Assembly: GCF_002220095.1 (NCBI RefSeq)
Contig: NZ_CP022372.1
Coordinates: 5,024,501 to 5,088,500, forward strand
Reading direction: 5' to 3'
Source: Bosea sp. AS-1
Lineage (GTDB): Bacteria > Pseudomonadota > Alphaproteobacteria > Rhizobiales > Beijerinckiaceae
Length of the DNA: 64,000 nucleotides
The notes beneath the pieces were generated by a model. That model was given only the letters and a program-made list of their open reading frames with translations, made no database searches and was not told where the DNA came from. This document shows, piece after piece, positions 53,598 to 59,893 of the stretch. The translations under genes were made by a program, and so were the position numbers. How positions within the stretch are numbered: position 1 is the stretch's first letter; each line of letters begins with the position of its first letter.

Positions 53598-53944
53598 CCT
53601 GTCCCGTTCGGCCGAAATCCCGCCCCTGCAAACGATCAGGTCTACAGGATTCAAACATGGCGCTTTCCCGGCTGTTCCGGTAAACCAGTAAACCGGACTC
53701 TAGCAATATCAGTTACTTAGCCAATAATTGCATAAGGGTTCGTTAAACGAAATTTGGCGCCAGGTCCGAATTTTACGGGCTGGCGGCCTATTGGTTTTCG
53801 TAAAAAACTGGAAAGTTTACTGTTCACGTTCCGTTTGCGTTCAGCCGCGGCGCCGGATTCTTTAGGGCTCAACCAACCACCTAACCCGTGGCCAGGGTCG
53901 TCCTGCTTGCGGTCAAGGTGAGTCGGCGGCCCGACTGGTCGGGC
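53598..53944. other. Junction between chromosome and prophage B
   Basis: About 350 bases without a gene. The left part (53650-53830) is AT-rich compared with its surroundings and should hold the promoter of the penicillin-binding protein gene. At 53928-53945 a perfect stem GGCCCGAC/GTCGGGCC around TG directly follows the first prophage gene's stop but has no T-run. The attachment site of prophage B should lie here; no tRNA or integrase is seen. Confidence 0.4.
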
Positions 53945-54451
53945 CTAGCAACTCTGATTTCCGATAGCTGCCGATATCCTGCCTGCGGGGTCCGCCTCGT
54001 CCTGCGCATCGATATCCATCCTCACGGCAGCCCGCCAGGGCGCGCGGGCTGGCCTCTTGTTCGTAGGGTGCGCGGGATGCAGGCCTATAGGCGCCGCACC
54101 GGCGCGAACTGCGTCGTAGGCTTCCGCTCTAGCCGATCCTGTTTTCAGGCGCAGCGCCCTAACCCACTCATCGATTTCTGCCGGTGTCGACGCATCAGCC
54201 AGCGACTTGGCGTCTCGGAACTTAGCAGCCACGGCGTCAAGCTCGTCTTGTGTCGGTTCGCGGCGGTAGGAAGCGTACACGCCCTCCCAGTCGTATGCCA
54301 TGATATCGAGCTTTGCAGTCGCGCGCGCCTCCGGAGGAACAGCGTCTAGAGCAGACTGCAGGCAGGCGATCCATTCAATGAGAAGGTCGCCGTCGGGTGT
54401 AGCCAATTCCACACTGACGTCGACCATGCCTTCGCTGTTGATGTTCGTCAC
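53945..54451 (-). CDS. Phage hypothetical protein
   Basis: A 168-residue acidic protein with no recognised domain: MVDVSVELATPDGDLLIEW near the start, AKLDIMAYDWEGVYASYRRE in the middle and a basic C-terminus. Start GTG 54451 lies in a GTGA overlap with the HTH gene upstream, and AAGGAG precedes it. Last gene of the three-gene unit under the promoter at 54859-54887. Confidence 0.5.
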   Translation of the reverse strand: MTNINSEGMVDVSVELATPDGDLLIEWIACLQSALDAVPPEARATAKLDIMAYDWEGVYASYRREPTQDELDAVAAKFRDAKSLADASTPAEIDEWVRALRLKTGSARAEAYDAVRAGAAPIGLHPAHPTNKRPARAPWRAAVRMDIDAQDEADPAGRISAAIGNQSC

Positions 54452-54639
54452 TTCCCCATCTCCTTCGCTAGATCCACGCCGTAACGTTCTATGTAAGCCA
54501 GCAGGCGGGCCATGTACTCCGGCGCCCCGTCGGCGGCATAGCGCTGGCTTGTTCGCTGTGTGACGCCCAGCAGCGGCGCAATCGTCGTCTGATTGTAGCC
54601 GAGCCGCTGCAAGGCGGCCCGGTAGGCTTCTGGGGTCAT
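54448..54639 (-). CDS. Small HTH phage protein, possible repressor/Cro-like
   Basis: A 63-residue protein with a helix-turn-helix, YNQTTIAPLLGVTQRTSQRYAADG, followed by a short helix ending AKEMGK. It resembles small XRE/Cro-like DNA-binding proteins of phages. It lies in the operon behind the operator-filled promoter at 54859-54887 and is the only HTH protein near the three operator sites, so it may bind them; not shown. Starts in an ATGA overlap. Confidence 0.6.
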   Translation of the reverse strand: MTPEAYRAALQRLGYNQTTIAPLLGVTQRTSQRYAADGAPEYMARLLAYIERYGVDLAKEMGK

Positions 54640-54836
54640 GAGCGCACCACCCGCCAATCAATGCAATTGTCGTTGAAGGCCGCGCCGAAGGCTGAGAACC
54701 CTTCGATGCGCGCTGCCGCAAGAGCGGCGCGCACATCGCTCGTCTTGACGACGAGGCGGCGGGTGTAGTTGTCGCCCTGCGCCTTGGTCGACGTGAACTC
54801 ATATTCAATGATGTAATCGCGCGTCGTGCGGCTCAT
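54636..54836 (-). CDS. Phage hypothetical protein
   Basis: A 66-residue protein beginning MSRTTRDYIIEYEFTSTKAQ, with VVKTSDVRAALAAARIEGF and a C-terminal NDNCIDWRVVRS. It looks like a small alpha/beta fold. First gene after the palindromic operator at 54858-54884; GGAG precedes the ATG. Confidence 0.5.
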   Translation of the reverse strand: MSRTTRDYIIEYEFTSTKAQGDNYTRRLVVKTSDVRAALAAARIEGFSAFGAAFNDNCIDWRVVRS

Positions 54837-54857
54837 GTCCGTCTCCTTCAATAAGCC

Positions 54858-54887
54858 CTTGATACGACAATTTGTCGTATCAAGCAA
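54858..54887 (-). promoter_or_regulatory. Phage promoter 1 with operator in the spacer
   Basis: Read leftward: -35 TTGCTT (54887-54882), 17 bases, -10 TATCAA (54864-54859). The spacer and -10 are covered by a near-perfect palindrome, half-site CTTGATACGACAA, single central base, and its complement (54858-54884). The core fits TACGACA-N3-TGTCGTA, shared with the two promoters at 55.3 and 55.6 kb. Confidence 0.7.
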
Positions 54888-54905
54888 GCGGAAAACTTGG
54901 GCGCC

Positions 54906-55112
54906 CTACCACTTCTTTTTCGGATCGTCGGAGAGTTCGAAAGCTTGCGAGCGAGCGCGCCCAGCCAGCAGGCCAAGCGACTGCCCGAAGGCGCGCAGAC
55001 GCTCAGCGTCGCCCTCTTCCTGTATCGCCTCTGCAATCTCGCGGAGCAGGCCCTGAATCCGGTTGTCGGCCATCCGCTCAACAGGGAAGCGGTAAAGCTT
55101 GGCCTCCGCCAT
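54906..55112 (-). CDS. Phage hypothetical protein
   Basis: A 68-residue protein, MAEAKLYRFPVERMADNRIQ and onward, mainly helical and acidic, ending SDDPKKKW. It starts in a TGATG overlap with its upstream partner and belongs to the two-gene unit of promoter 2. No family recognised. Confidence 0.45.
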   Translation of the reverse strand: MAEAKLYRFPVERMADNRIQGLLREIAEAIQEEGDAERLRAFGQSLGLLAGRARSQAFELSDDPKKKW

Positions 55113-55276
55113 CACACCTCCTCCGTGTTGCCGACCAGCCAGTAGGCGTCCTTCAACTGCGACACCGGACGAACCTGAACCATCAGATTTTTGGTCTTGG
55201 TGTTGATGTAGCGGCTGATGACGCGACCAACCGTGCCGGTTTTTGTGTTGCGGATGAATTCGGCTGCGTTGGTCAT
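55112..55276 (-). CDS. Small phage protein
   Basis: A 54-residue protein: MTNAAEFIRNTKTGTVGRVI, then RYINTKTKNLMVQVRPVSQL. It could be a small beta-rich fold. The leader before ATG 55276 carries AAGGGAG. First gene behind the promoter-operator at 55302-55339. Function unknown. Confidence 0.45.
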   Translation of the reverse strand: MTNAAEFIRNTKTGTVGRVISRYINTKTKNLMVQVRPVSQLKDAYWLVGNTEEV

Positions 55277-55301
55277 GTCCGTCTCCCTTGCTGATGAATC
55301 G

Positions 55302-55339
55302 TTTATACGACAATCCGTCGTACACGTCAATATGTCGTA
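55302..55339 (-). promoter_or_regulatory. Phage promoter 2 with two operator copies
   Basis: Read leftward: -35 TTGACG (55330-55325), 17-base spacer, -10 TATAAA (55307-55302), close to consensus. One operator (55306-55322, core TACGACG-N3-TGTCGTA read leftward) fills the spacer and meets the -10; a second, weaker copy (55323-55339) covers the -35. Their spacing is 17 bases. Confidence 0.75.
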
Positions 55340-55341
55340 GC

Positions 55342-55368
55342 AAAGAAAAAGGCGCCCGAAGGCGCCTT
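55342..55368 (-). terminator. Intrinsic terminator
   Basis: On the minus strand AAGGCGCC and GGCGCCTT form a perfect stem around a stable TTCG tetraloop, followed by TTTTTCTTT. The hairpin begins at the stop codon of the gene at 55368-55601, so it ends that single-gene unit. Confidence 0.85.
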
Positions 55369-55601
55369 CATTTGAACTTTGCCAGGTGCTCGTTGATCTC
55401 CTTGGCGAACCTGCTCTTAGCGCGATTCTCAGCCTTCCATTGGCGAGTGGAAAGGAAGGCGTCAACCTCGCTTCCATCTTCGAGCTTGCGGATGCTGCGC
55501 ACCCACACGATCGCGCGTTCTTTGCCCTCGGCGTCCGGCATGCTGGTGAGGATCACCTTGTAGTCCTTGCCGTCAATGGTGGTGCGATGCGTCGTGCCCA
55601 T
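55368..55601 (-). CDS. Phage hypothetical protein
   Basis: A 77-residue protein, MGTTHRTTIDGKDYKVILTS and onward, with ERAIVWVRSIRKLEDGSEV and a helical C-terminus (RFAKEINEHLAKFK). ATG 55601 follows GGAGGAC. It is transcribed alone, between the triple-operator promoter and the TTCG-loop terminator, so it is a tightly regulated single gene. Function unknown. Confidence 0.5.
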   Translation of the reverse strand: MGTTHRTTIDGKDYKVILTSMPDAEGKERAIVWVRSIRKLEDGSEVDAFLSTRQWKAENRAKSRFAKEINEHLAKFK

Positions 55602-55623
55602 GTCGTCCTCCGTTCTTGAAATG

Positions 55624-55676
55624 AACATAGACGACATATTGTCGTACGTCAACATGTCATACGAAAAAATGTCGCA
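55624..55676 (-). promoter_or_regulatory. Phage promoter 3 with three tandem operators
   Basis: Read leftward: -35 TTGACG (55652-55647), 17 bases, -10 TATGTT (55629-55624). Three copies of TACGACA-N3-TGTCGTA-like sites follow at 55630-55646, 55645-55661 and 55660-55676, each 15 bases from the next, with 13, 12 and 12 matches of 14 to the core. The first fills the promoter spacer. Confidence 0.72.
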
Positions 55677-55703
55677 ATAAAAAACCCCGCACTAGGCGGG
55701 GTT
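55677..55703 (-). terminator. Intrinsic terminator
   Basis: On the minus strand AACCCCGC and GCGGGGTT pair around a five-base loop and are followed by TTTTTTAT. It stands about 25 bases after the stop of the gene at 55729-55938 and ends the long leftward accessory operon. Confidence 0.85.
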
Positions 55704-55728
55704 ATGCGCGAGTCCGTATATCGCCAGT

Positions 55729-55938
55729 TTATGCGCATACGCGCATAAACTTGGCGGCAAGCCACTGCATGAACGTTGGCGGCGGCAGAACCGGCCCGCT
55801 CTTGCGTTCGGCCAGCAGCGTGCCGGTGTTGTCGAATATTCGCACCTCGCCTGGCCCGAACTCCGCCTGCAGCCGGCGCGCCTGCTCCTGCGGATCCGTG
55901 ACGACCTCGCCGGCCTCGTTGTAGATGGTGATGGTCAT
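55729..55938 (-). CDS. Phage hypothetical protein
   Basis: A 69-residue protein: MTITIYNEAGEVVTDPQEQA, then EVRIFDNTGTLLAERKSGPV. It looks like a small beta-rich fold. Its stop codon lies inside an inverted repeat (GTTTATGCGC/GCGCATAAAC around ATAC, extended by CGCCA/TGGCG; 55722-55756). Last gene of the accessory operon; overlaps the previous gene by four bases. Confidence 0.5.
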   Translation of the reverse strand: MTITIYNEAGEVVTDPQEQARRLQAEFGPGEVRIFDNTGTLLAERKSGPVLPPPTFMQWLAAKFMRVCA

Positions 55939-56195
55939 AGGCTGGTCTCCGGTCGCTTGTTGTCGACCTTCGACCAGCAGTCGTCATAAAACGCCTGAGC
56001 CGCTGCAAGGTCGCAGCCTTCGTGAAGCACAACCTCGTCAGGGTGCAACTCCATGGCGCGCATCCGATACCCCGCCAGCGGGGACGGAACTAACACCTCG
56101 CGATTGCCGATCGTGTGGGCAACAACGAGATAGTATGGTGCTCCGTCACGCGACACTGTGCGCAGTTCGTAGAAGCCCATCTTATAGACGCTCAT
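55935..56195 (-). CDS. Phage hypothetical protein
   Basis: An 86-residue protein, MSVYKMGFYELRTVSRDGAP and onward, with YRMRAMELHPDEVVLHEGCD and AQAFYDDCW. Coupled to the next gene by ATGA. No family recognised; ATG 56195 was chosen because upstream residues are arginine-rich and overlap another coding frame. Confidence 0.48.
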   Translation of the reverse strand: MSVYKMGFYELRTVSRDGAPYYLVVAHTIGNREVLVPSPLAGYRMRAMELHPDEVVLHEGCDLAAAQAFYDDCWSKVDNKRPETSL

Positions 56196-56200
56196 CACCC

Positions 56201-56416
56201 CTACTCCGTCGTCACATACGAAGGGTACTGGTACTGCCAGCCTTCGGAATGCGGGATGGGCGCCATCATCAACCCGTCTGGCTGCTCGCCTTCGGGCCAC
56301 CACGATAGATAGAGCCCCAGAGAGTTGAGCGCGGCGACATAGCGGCGATTCCAATTTCCATCCGCCTCGCCAGCAATCTCGCCAGCTCGGTTCATCTTGT
56401 CGATGATGTCGGTCAT
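56201..56416 (-). CDS. Phage hypothetical protein
   Basis: A 71-residue protein, MTDIIDKMNRAGEIAGEADG and onward, with a tryptophan/tyrosine-rich C-terminal half (YLSWWPEGEQ, GWQYQYPSYVTTE). It overlaps the upstream gene by four bases. No function assigned. Confidence 0.48.
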   Translation of the reverse strand: MTDIIDKMNRAGEIAGEADGNWNRRYVAALNSLGLYLSWWPEGEQPDGLMMAPIPHSEGWQYQYPSYVTTE

Positions 56417-56625
56417 TCCCGCTCTAGCTCCAATTTCCGCTGCACTTCCTCTAGAACGGCTCGATACGGCTTGATTTCACGCATCATCACAGGCGGCGGA
56501 ATATCCAGCGGTCGGTCGCCAAATCTGACGCGGCACTCTCCCTCTTTGTAGATGTGCACCCACTCTGACCCGGCCTCCATGCTAAGAAACCCACAGTCGT
56601 CATATGTGCAGACGATATTGCCCAT
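56413..56625 (-). CDS. Phage hypothetical protein
   Basis: A 70-residue protein, MGNIVCTYDDCGFLSMEAGS and onward, with a charged C-terminal helix (YRAVLEEVQRKLELERE). A GTG at 56634 would make a GTGA overlap with the upstream gene and is an alternative start. Two Cys (CTYDDC) in the N-terminus. Function unknown. Confidence 0.48.
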   Translation of the reverse strand: MGNIVCTYDDCGFLSMEAGSEWVHIYKEGECRVRFGDRPLDIPPPVMMREIKPYRAVLEEVQRKLELERE

Positions 56626-56630
56626 CACCC

Positions 56631-57050
56631 TCACCCCTTCGGAGCCGCGGTCGGCGGCAGCACATAGAAGACAAGCTCGCCGTCGTTGTTGTCGGATCCG
56701 CCCCTACCGCGAACCGGCAAGCCCTTCTCCAGATTGGCCTGCGCCTCGCCGGCGGCTTTACGGGCTTTCTCTGTGGCTGGAATAGTGTGCAGCCGTGTCC
56801 CGGTTGGTGTCCGCACCAACAAGAGCACGTTGTCTTGATCGACGCTGGCGTGGACCACATCGAACTCACCCGCCGGTGCTGTCTGCACAGCATAACCCAA
56901 CAGGCTCGAGCCGTAGGCGTAGAAGGCAAGCGGCAAGGCGACCAGCACCGGCACGGCAACAAAGAGCCACCTACGCCGCGACGTCTCCACCAACAACCAC
57001 GCCAGCGGCGCCAGAACGGCCAGCGTGGCGGCTACGGTTAGGGCTAGCAT
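56631..57050 (-). CDS. Phage membrane protein of unknown function
   Basis: A 139-residue protein with two transmembrane helices (about 2-21 and 29-48) and a C-terminal soluble domain (about 55-139; FDVVHASVDQDNVLLLVRTPTGTRLHTIPATEKA). ATG 57050 overlaps the end of the VUT-type gene. It lies directly behind the transporter and DpdA-like genes in the same operon, so it may be a partner, but nothing in the sequence says what it does. Confidence 0.5.
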   Translation of the reverse strand: MLALTVAATLAVLAPLAWLLVETSRRRWLFVAVPVLVALPLAFYAYGSSLLGYAVQTAPAGEFDVVHASVDQDNVLLLVRTPTGTRLHTIPATEKARKAAGEAQANLEKGLPVRGRGGSDNNDGELVFYVLPPTAAPKG

Positions 57051-57586
57051 GGGCGGGGCTCCTGATTGCGGCGTGCCACAAGCCAGGTGTGCAGAGCGAC
57101 GGCCGCAATTGCGCTTGCCCACATTTTCCCGACGAACTGCCCACCCATGTAATCTAGCGAGCCAAACGCGATCAGAAGAAAGACGGCGCTATCAACTAAG
57201 GCCCCGACGACGCCGCTAGCCATCACCGCGAGGGCTAGGCCCCGCTTGCGGAGAGGCTGATACACGCCATAGTCCGCCAACTCGGCCAACACGAACGCGG
57301 CGACGGACGCCAGCAAAAGAGTGGGTGGCGCAAACAGCGCCGAAAGGACAGCGCCGACGCCCAAGGCCGCGAACACCCCCGTCGCGCCGTGCCTCTCGTT
57401 GATCCAGTCCCGAAGAACAAGAGCAAGCCCGACGAGCAACACGCCGCTTGGCGCCATGAGGCCGAAGCCAACAGGGATCAGGCATGGCCCGCTAGGCACA
57501 CACACCGAACCGACGTTGCCAATGAGCCAGTTGGCAGCGGGTATCGTGGCGGCGAACAGCAGGAACGGAAGCATCCGACGCAACAT
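57044..57586 (-). CDS. VUT/YhhQ-family transporter (queuosine-precursor type)
   Basis: A 180-residue integral membrane protein with about six helices. Family marks: ATIPAANWLIGN near the start, APSGVLLVGLALVLRDWINERHG, LAELADYGVYQPLRKRG and ASGVVGALVDSAVFLLIAFGSL. The VUT family includes YhhQ, which imports preQ0/preQ1, precursors of 7-deazaguanine bases. A phage rarely needs such a transporter unless it salvages these bases; the adjacent DpdA-like gene supports that use. It starts in a TGATG overlap with the deoxyribosyltransferase-like gene. Confidence 0.75.
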   Translation of the reverse strand: MLRRMLPFLLFAATIPAANWLIGNVGSVCVPSGPCLIPVGFGLMAPSGVLLVGLALVLRDWINERHGATGVFAALGVGAVLSALFAPPTLLLASVAAFVLAELADYGVYQPLRKRGLALAVMASGVVGALVDSAVFLLIAFGSLDYMGGQFVGKMWASAIAAVALHTWLVARRNQEPRPC

Positions 57587-57990
57587 CACGCGGTCCTCTC
57601 GTTCAGAAACGAGACCGCAGCATCCAACGAAGAGAACACTGCCGAACTATGATACACGAGCCACGGGCTCAGCGGCTTACCGCTTTTGTCGACCACAATG
57701 GCGGGGATGCCATTGTCATATGCAAACAGCACCTCCATCGACGTGCCGACTGACGGCTTTTCATAGTAGACGAGCAACGAATCGCACTGCAGGATGTCTG
57801 ATTTGTCGTTCTCAACGATTTCAGATGCAATGCCAGGCTCAAGTTCGCGCCCACGATAGTCGCGCACCATAGGGTCGAAGCAAATTCCGTCCAGCTTTTT
57901 GGCGCAATAGTCCCGCCAGTCTTTTGCTTCTTCGTCTGTGCAGCCATTGATGGGGCCGCAAAGGTAGACTTTCTTACCCAGCGATTGCAT
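57586..57990 (-). CDS. Nucleoside 2-deoxyribosyltransferase-like protein
   Basis: A 134-residue protein: KKVYLCGPINGCTDEEAKDW at the N-terminus, CFDPMVRDYRG, then DILQCDSLLVYYEKPSVGTSMEVLFAYDNG (given as pieces DILQCDSLLVY and GTSMEVLFA, with candidate catalytic Glu86). These are the NDT fold's nucleotide-binding and catalytic segments. NDTs swap bases on deoxynucleosides or hydrolyse them. ATG 57990 has GGGAGA upstream; the gene overlaps the DpdA-like gene by 17 bases. A role with deazapurine nucleosides is speculation. Confidence 0.68.
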   Translation of the reverse strand: MQSLGKKVYLCGPINGCTDEEAKDWRDYCAKKLDGICFDPMVRDYRGRELEPGIASEIVENDKSDILQCDSLLVYYEKPSVGTSMEVLFAYDNGIPAIVVDKSGKPLSPWLVYHSSAVFSSLDAAVSFLNERTA

Positions 57991-58675
57991 TGAACAGGTC
58001 TCCCTCGTTGTCATTTGAGGCGCGCAGGCTCCATTTCACTGGGCACTGCACGGCATCTATTCGGCGCGCCATGCGCTCTGGACAGGATGAGGTGTCTTTG
58101 AAGTTTCGCGCGACGTTTACGCTGTCGGCACTGGCAAACGGCCATCGATCGCCGCACATCGCCAGTCCGCGCAGCATGTGAACCCAAGGACGCAAGCCAC
58201 GCCGCTCGAGATGATTGAACGCCTCGTCAGCGCGCCGTTCCCACGCCGGCGAGCCAACCTGCCAATAGGCTCCGGACGAGCCGAAGCAGATGCGCGGCCA
58301 AGCATCGGCAAGTTCAAGCAGGTAGTCGAACTCAAGCCCCATATGCCAAACAGGCGCGCCGAGGTGCTTGGGGAACGGCCACTGCTTGACCAGATCGCGC
58401 TGCTGCTCAGCCGTGCCGTCGATAACGTCCGGAACGACCGCCCAGTGGGGGTGTCCGAGCCGGCTTTCAAGCCACGAGAAGAAGCGCGCCCAATCCGGCT
58501 CCTTGCCACCGCGAAAGAACGTAAAGGCGCCATTGTCCCACATAACAGACTGGCCATGCTGCAAGCACCACTCAGCATCGCCCGGATTGGCGAACGACAC
58601 GCAGAAGTGCTTGCCGGCCATCTTCATAAGGTCGATGCGCGGCGTAAGCGGTGTGCCGTGGTAGTGAATTGTCAC
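57974..58675 (-). CDS. DpdA-like (TGT-fold) putative DNA base transglycosylase
   Basis: A 233-residue protein with TGT-like features: SVMWDNGAFTFF (Asp47) where tRNA-guanine transglycosylases have DSGGFQ, VVPDVIDG (Asp83), CFGSSGAYWQVGSP, VHMLRG and FASADSVNVARN (Asp184), comparable to the nucleophile region of TGT. DpdA enzymes exchange guanine in DNA for a 7-deazaguanine. Proteins with this HYHGTP...DNGAF...DSTNVARN layout are widespread in phages. Start is GTG 58675 in a GTGA overlap with the ExbD-like gene. Activity is inferred; no biosynthesis genes for the base are in view. Confidence 0.68.
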   Translation of the reverse strand: MTIHYHGTPLTPRIDLMKMAGKHFCVSFANPGDAEWCLQHGQSVMWDNGAFTFFRGGKEPDWARFFSWLESRLGHPHWAVVPDVIDGTAEQQRDLVKQWPFPKHLGAPVWHMGLEFDYLLELADAWPRICFGSSGAYWQVGSPAWERRADEAFNHLERRGLRPWVHMLRGLAMCGDRWPFASADSVNVARNFKDTSSCPERMARRIDAVQCPVKWSLRASNDNEGDLFNAIAG

Positions 58676-59223
58676 TTCCCCACCATCCTAGTTTGCTGTT
58701 CAAACACTTCCGCACTACCATCGGCCCGCACATTCATCGCCGCCAGCGTCCGCTCCTGGCCCTGCGTGTCGAAGGTGACGGCGGACTCTTTGATGACGGA
58801 ATAGGGGTTCAGCTTCAGCACGCGCATGCGGACGGTTACCGGGGACGCGAGCCGATAGGCGTGCACGTTGAACGTGTAGGTGCCGGGCGCTACCGCCCGC
58901 ACCGTCACGACCTCGCGTCGGTCGTTTATCGCCCCGTTGCCCGTGCCCGTATTGTCGGTGTCGAGGAACATGACTTCCGTCTTGCGACTGCCGAAGAACA
59001 CGATCTTTCCGTCCGGCCCCTTGGCGTACAGGTCGACGTCGCTGGCGCTCCCGTCGTCCCACGTCATCTCCACCAAGAACTCGGCCTTCGGCGTCAGGAC
59101 GCCGGCCGCTGGTTTGGGGTCGCCGAAGACGGAAATCAGCATCATGGCCAGCAGGACACAAACGACCGTCATCGCCATATCGAGAAAGGCCGGCGACAGA
59201 CCCTCACGCGCTCGCCTCATCAC
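58672..59223 (-). CDS. ExbD/TolR-like protein with unusual periplasmic domain
   Basis: A 183-residue protein. Residues 1-34 are a short basic head and one transmembrane helix, GLSPAFLDMAMTVVCVLLAM, that matches the ExbD/TolR helix including the proton-carrying Asp (Asp15, PAFLDM; compare TPFIDV). The remainder is periplasmic: a beta-rich domain with WDDGSASDVDLYAKGPDGK, LDTDNTGTGNG and APGTYTFNVHAY, reminiscent of DUF2135-type folds rather than the ExbD/TolR or OmpA domain. It overlaps the TolQ-like gene by 20 bases, so the two are almost certainly partners. Confidence 0.65.
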   Translation of the reverse strand: MMRRAREGLSPAFLDMAMTVVCVLLAMMLISVFGDPKPAAGVLTPKAEFLVEMTWDDGSASDVDLYAKGPDGKIVFFGSRKTEVMFLDTDNTGTGNGAINDRREVVTVRAVAPGTYTFNVHAYRLASPVTVRMRVLKLNPYSVIKESAVTFDTQGQERTLAAMNVRADGSAEVFEQQTRMVGK

Positions 59224-59638
59224 CCACCTCCAAAATCTTGATCTGCGTCTTGAGCGCGATTGCGCACGCCAACCCGACGAGGGAGCAGTGAAGCTTGGTG
59301 AGAACGCCGTGAAGGATGGCGGTTTTGAATGCAGGCGATGACGGATCCAGGCCGCTCAAGGAATTGAACGCCACGGCGAGGCCGATAAATGTCCCGAGGA
59401 GTCCAATGCGCTCCATGGTGTCAGCCATGTACCAAGTGAACTCGTAATCGCTATCGCCGGCGCGAACCTTCCAGCCCAGCCACGCCGTACAGGCTGCGTA
59501 GAGGGCGACAACGGCCAGAGCCAACCCAGTCGCGTCTTGCCGCCACAGCACCGCGCCGTAGCCCAACATAAGCGCCACAGAAGCGCCGACGGCGGTAAGG
59601 CAGGTCCACAGCCACCAGCGGGCAATGTGGGCAGGCAT
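59204..59638 (-). CDS. MotA/TolQ/ExbB-like proton-channel protein
   Basis: A 144-residue membrane protein with about four helices (8-32, 37-56, 77-95, 116-134). The last two carry the family signature: MERIGLLGTFIGLAVAFNSL and LTKLHCSLVGLACAIALKTQ, with the small-residue helix facing used to pack around ExbD-type helices. It is shorter than TolQ or MotA. With the ExbD-like partner encoded next it would form an ion-driven complex in the inner membrane. In a prophage this is unexpected. Confidence 0.68.
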   Translation of the reverse strand: MPAHIARWWLWTCLTAVGASVALMLGYGAVLWRQDATGLALAVVALYAACTAWLGWKVRAGDSDYEFTWYMADTMERIGLLGTFIGLAVAFNSLSGLDPSSPAFKTAILHGVLTKLHCSLVGLACAIALKTQIKILEVGDEASA

Positions 59639-59647
59639 GGGCGCCTC

Positions 59648-59893
59648 CTATTGAATGAGAGTGTTTTCCGCCAGCTGCTCAGCCACCTCGCGAAGCAGGT
59701 AGACCAGCCGTTGTGGCGGCATGTAGAAGTCTTGGGTTTTGCCGTCTGCGGTGATGGACATCACGACCCGGCCGCCGCGCTTCCATAGCGTGACTAGCTC
59801 GGCTTCGGCGGGCGGCGGGTAGCGGTCCGGCGTTACTGCGCTAGTCGCAGTAACCAGCGACGGGTGGTTGATGATCTCAATCCAACCCGCCAT
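59648..59893 (-). CDS. Small conserved phage protein (DRYPPP family)
   Basis: An 81-residue protein, related to the one at 5000-5194: DRYPPPAEAELVTLW and VVMSITADGKTQDFYMP. It is longer at the N-terminus (MAGWIEIINHPS). The match across the two prophages supports both genes. ATG 59893 overlaps the stop of the 30-residue gene upstream in TGATG. Function unknown. Confidence 0.62.
   Translation of the reverse strand: MAGWIEIINHPSLVTATSAVTPDRYPPPAEAELVTLWKRGGRVVMSITADGKTQDFYMPPQRLVYLLREVAEQLAENTLIQ

Noticed and set aside
53598..53945. Terminator at the edge of prophage B from the GGCCCGAC/GTCGGGCC hairpin
   Set aside because: The stem is perfect but has a two-base loop and no T-run on either side, so it was left as a palindrome only.
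55630..55676. Three tandem 15-base repeats considered as a tiny CRISPR or iteron array
   Set aside because: They are palindromic operator copies overlapping a promoter; no unique spacers, no cas or rep gene.
57044..58675. A full queuosine or preQ0 biosynthesis cluster
   Set aside because: None of FolE, QueD, QueE, QueC or QueF signatures is found in the window; only salvage and insertion functions are supported.
58672..59638. Zorya defence system (ZorA/ZorB) for the channel pair
   Set aside because: The channel protein is too short and lacks the long cytoplasmic tail of ZorA; the partner lacks an OmpA-like domain; no ZorC, ZorD or ZorE is adjacent. Only superfamily relationship is kept.
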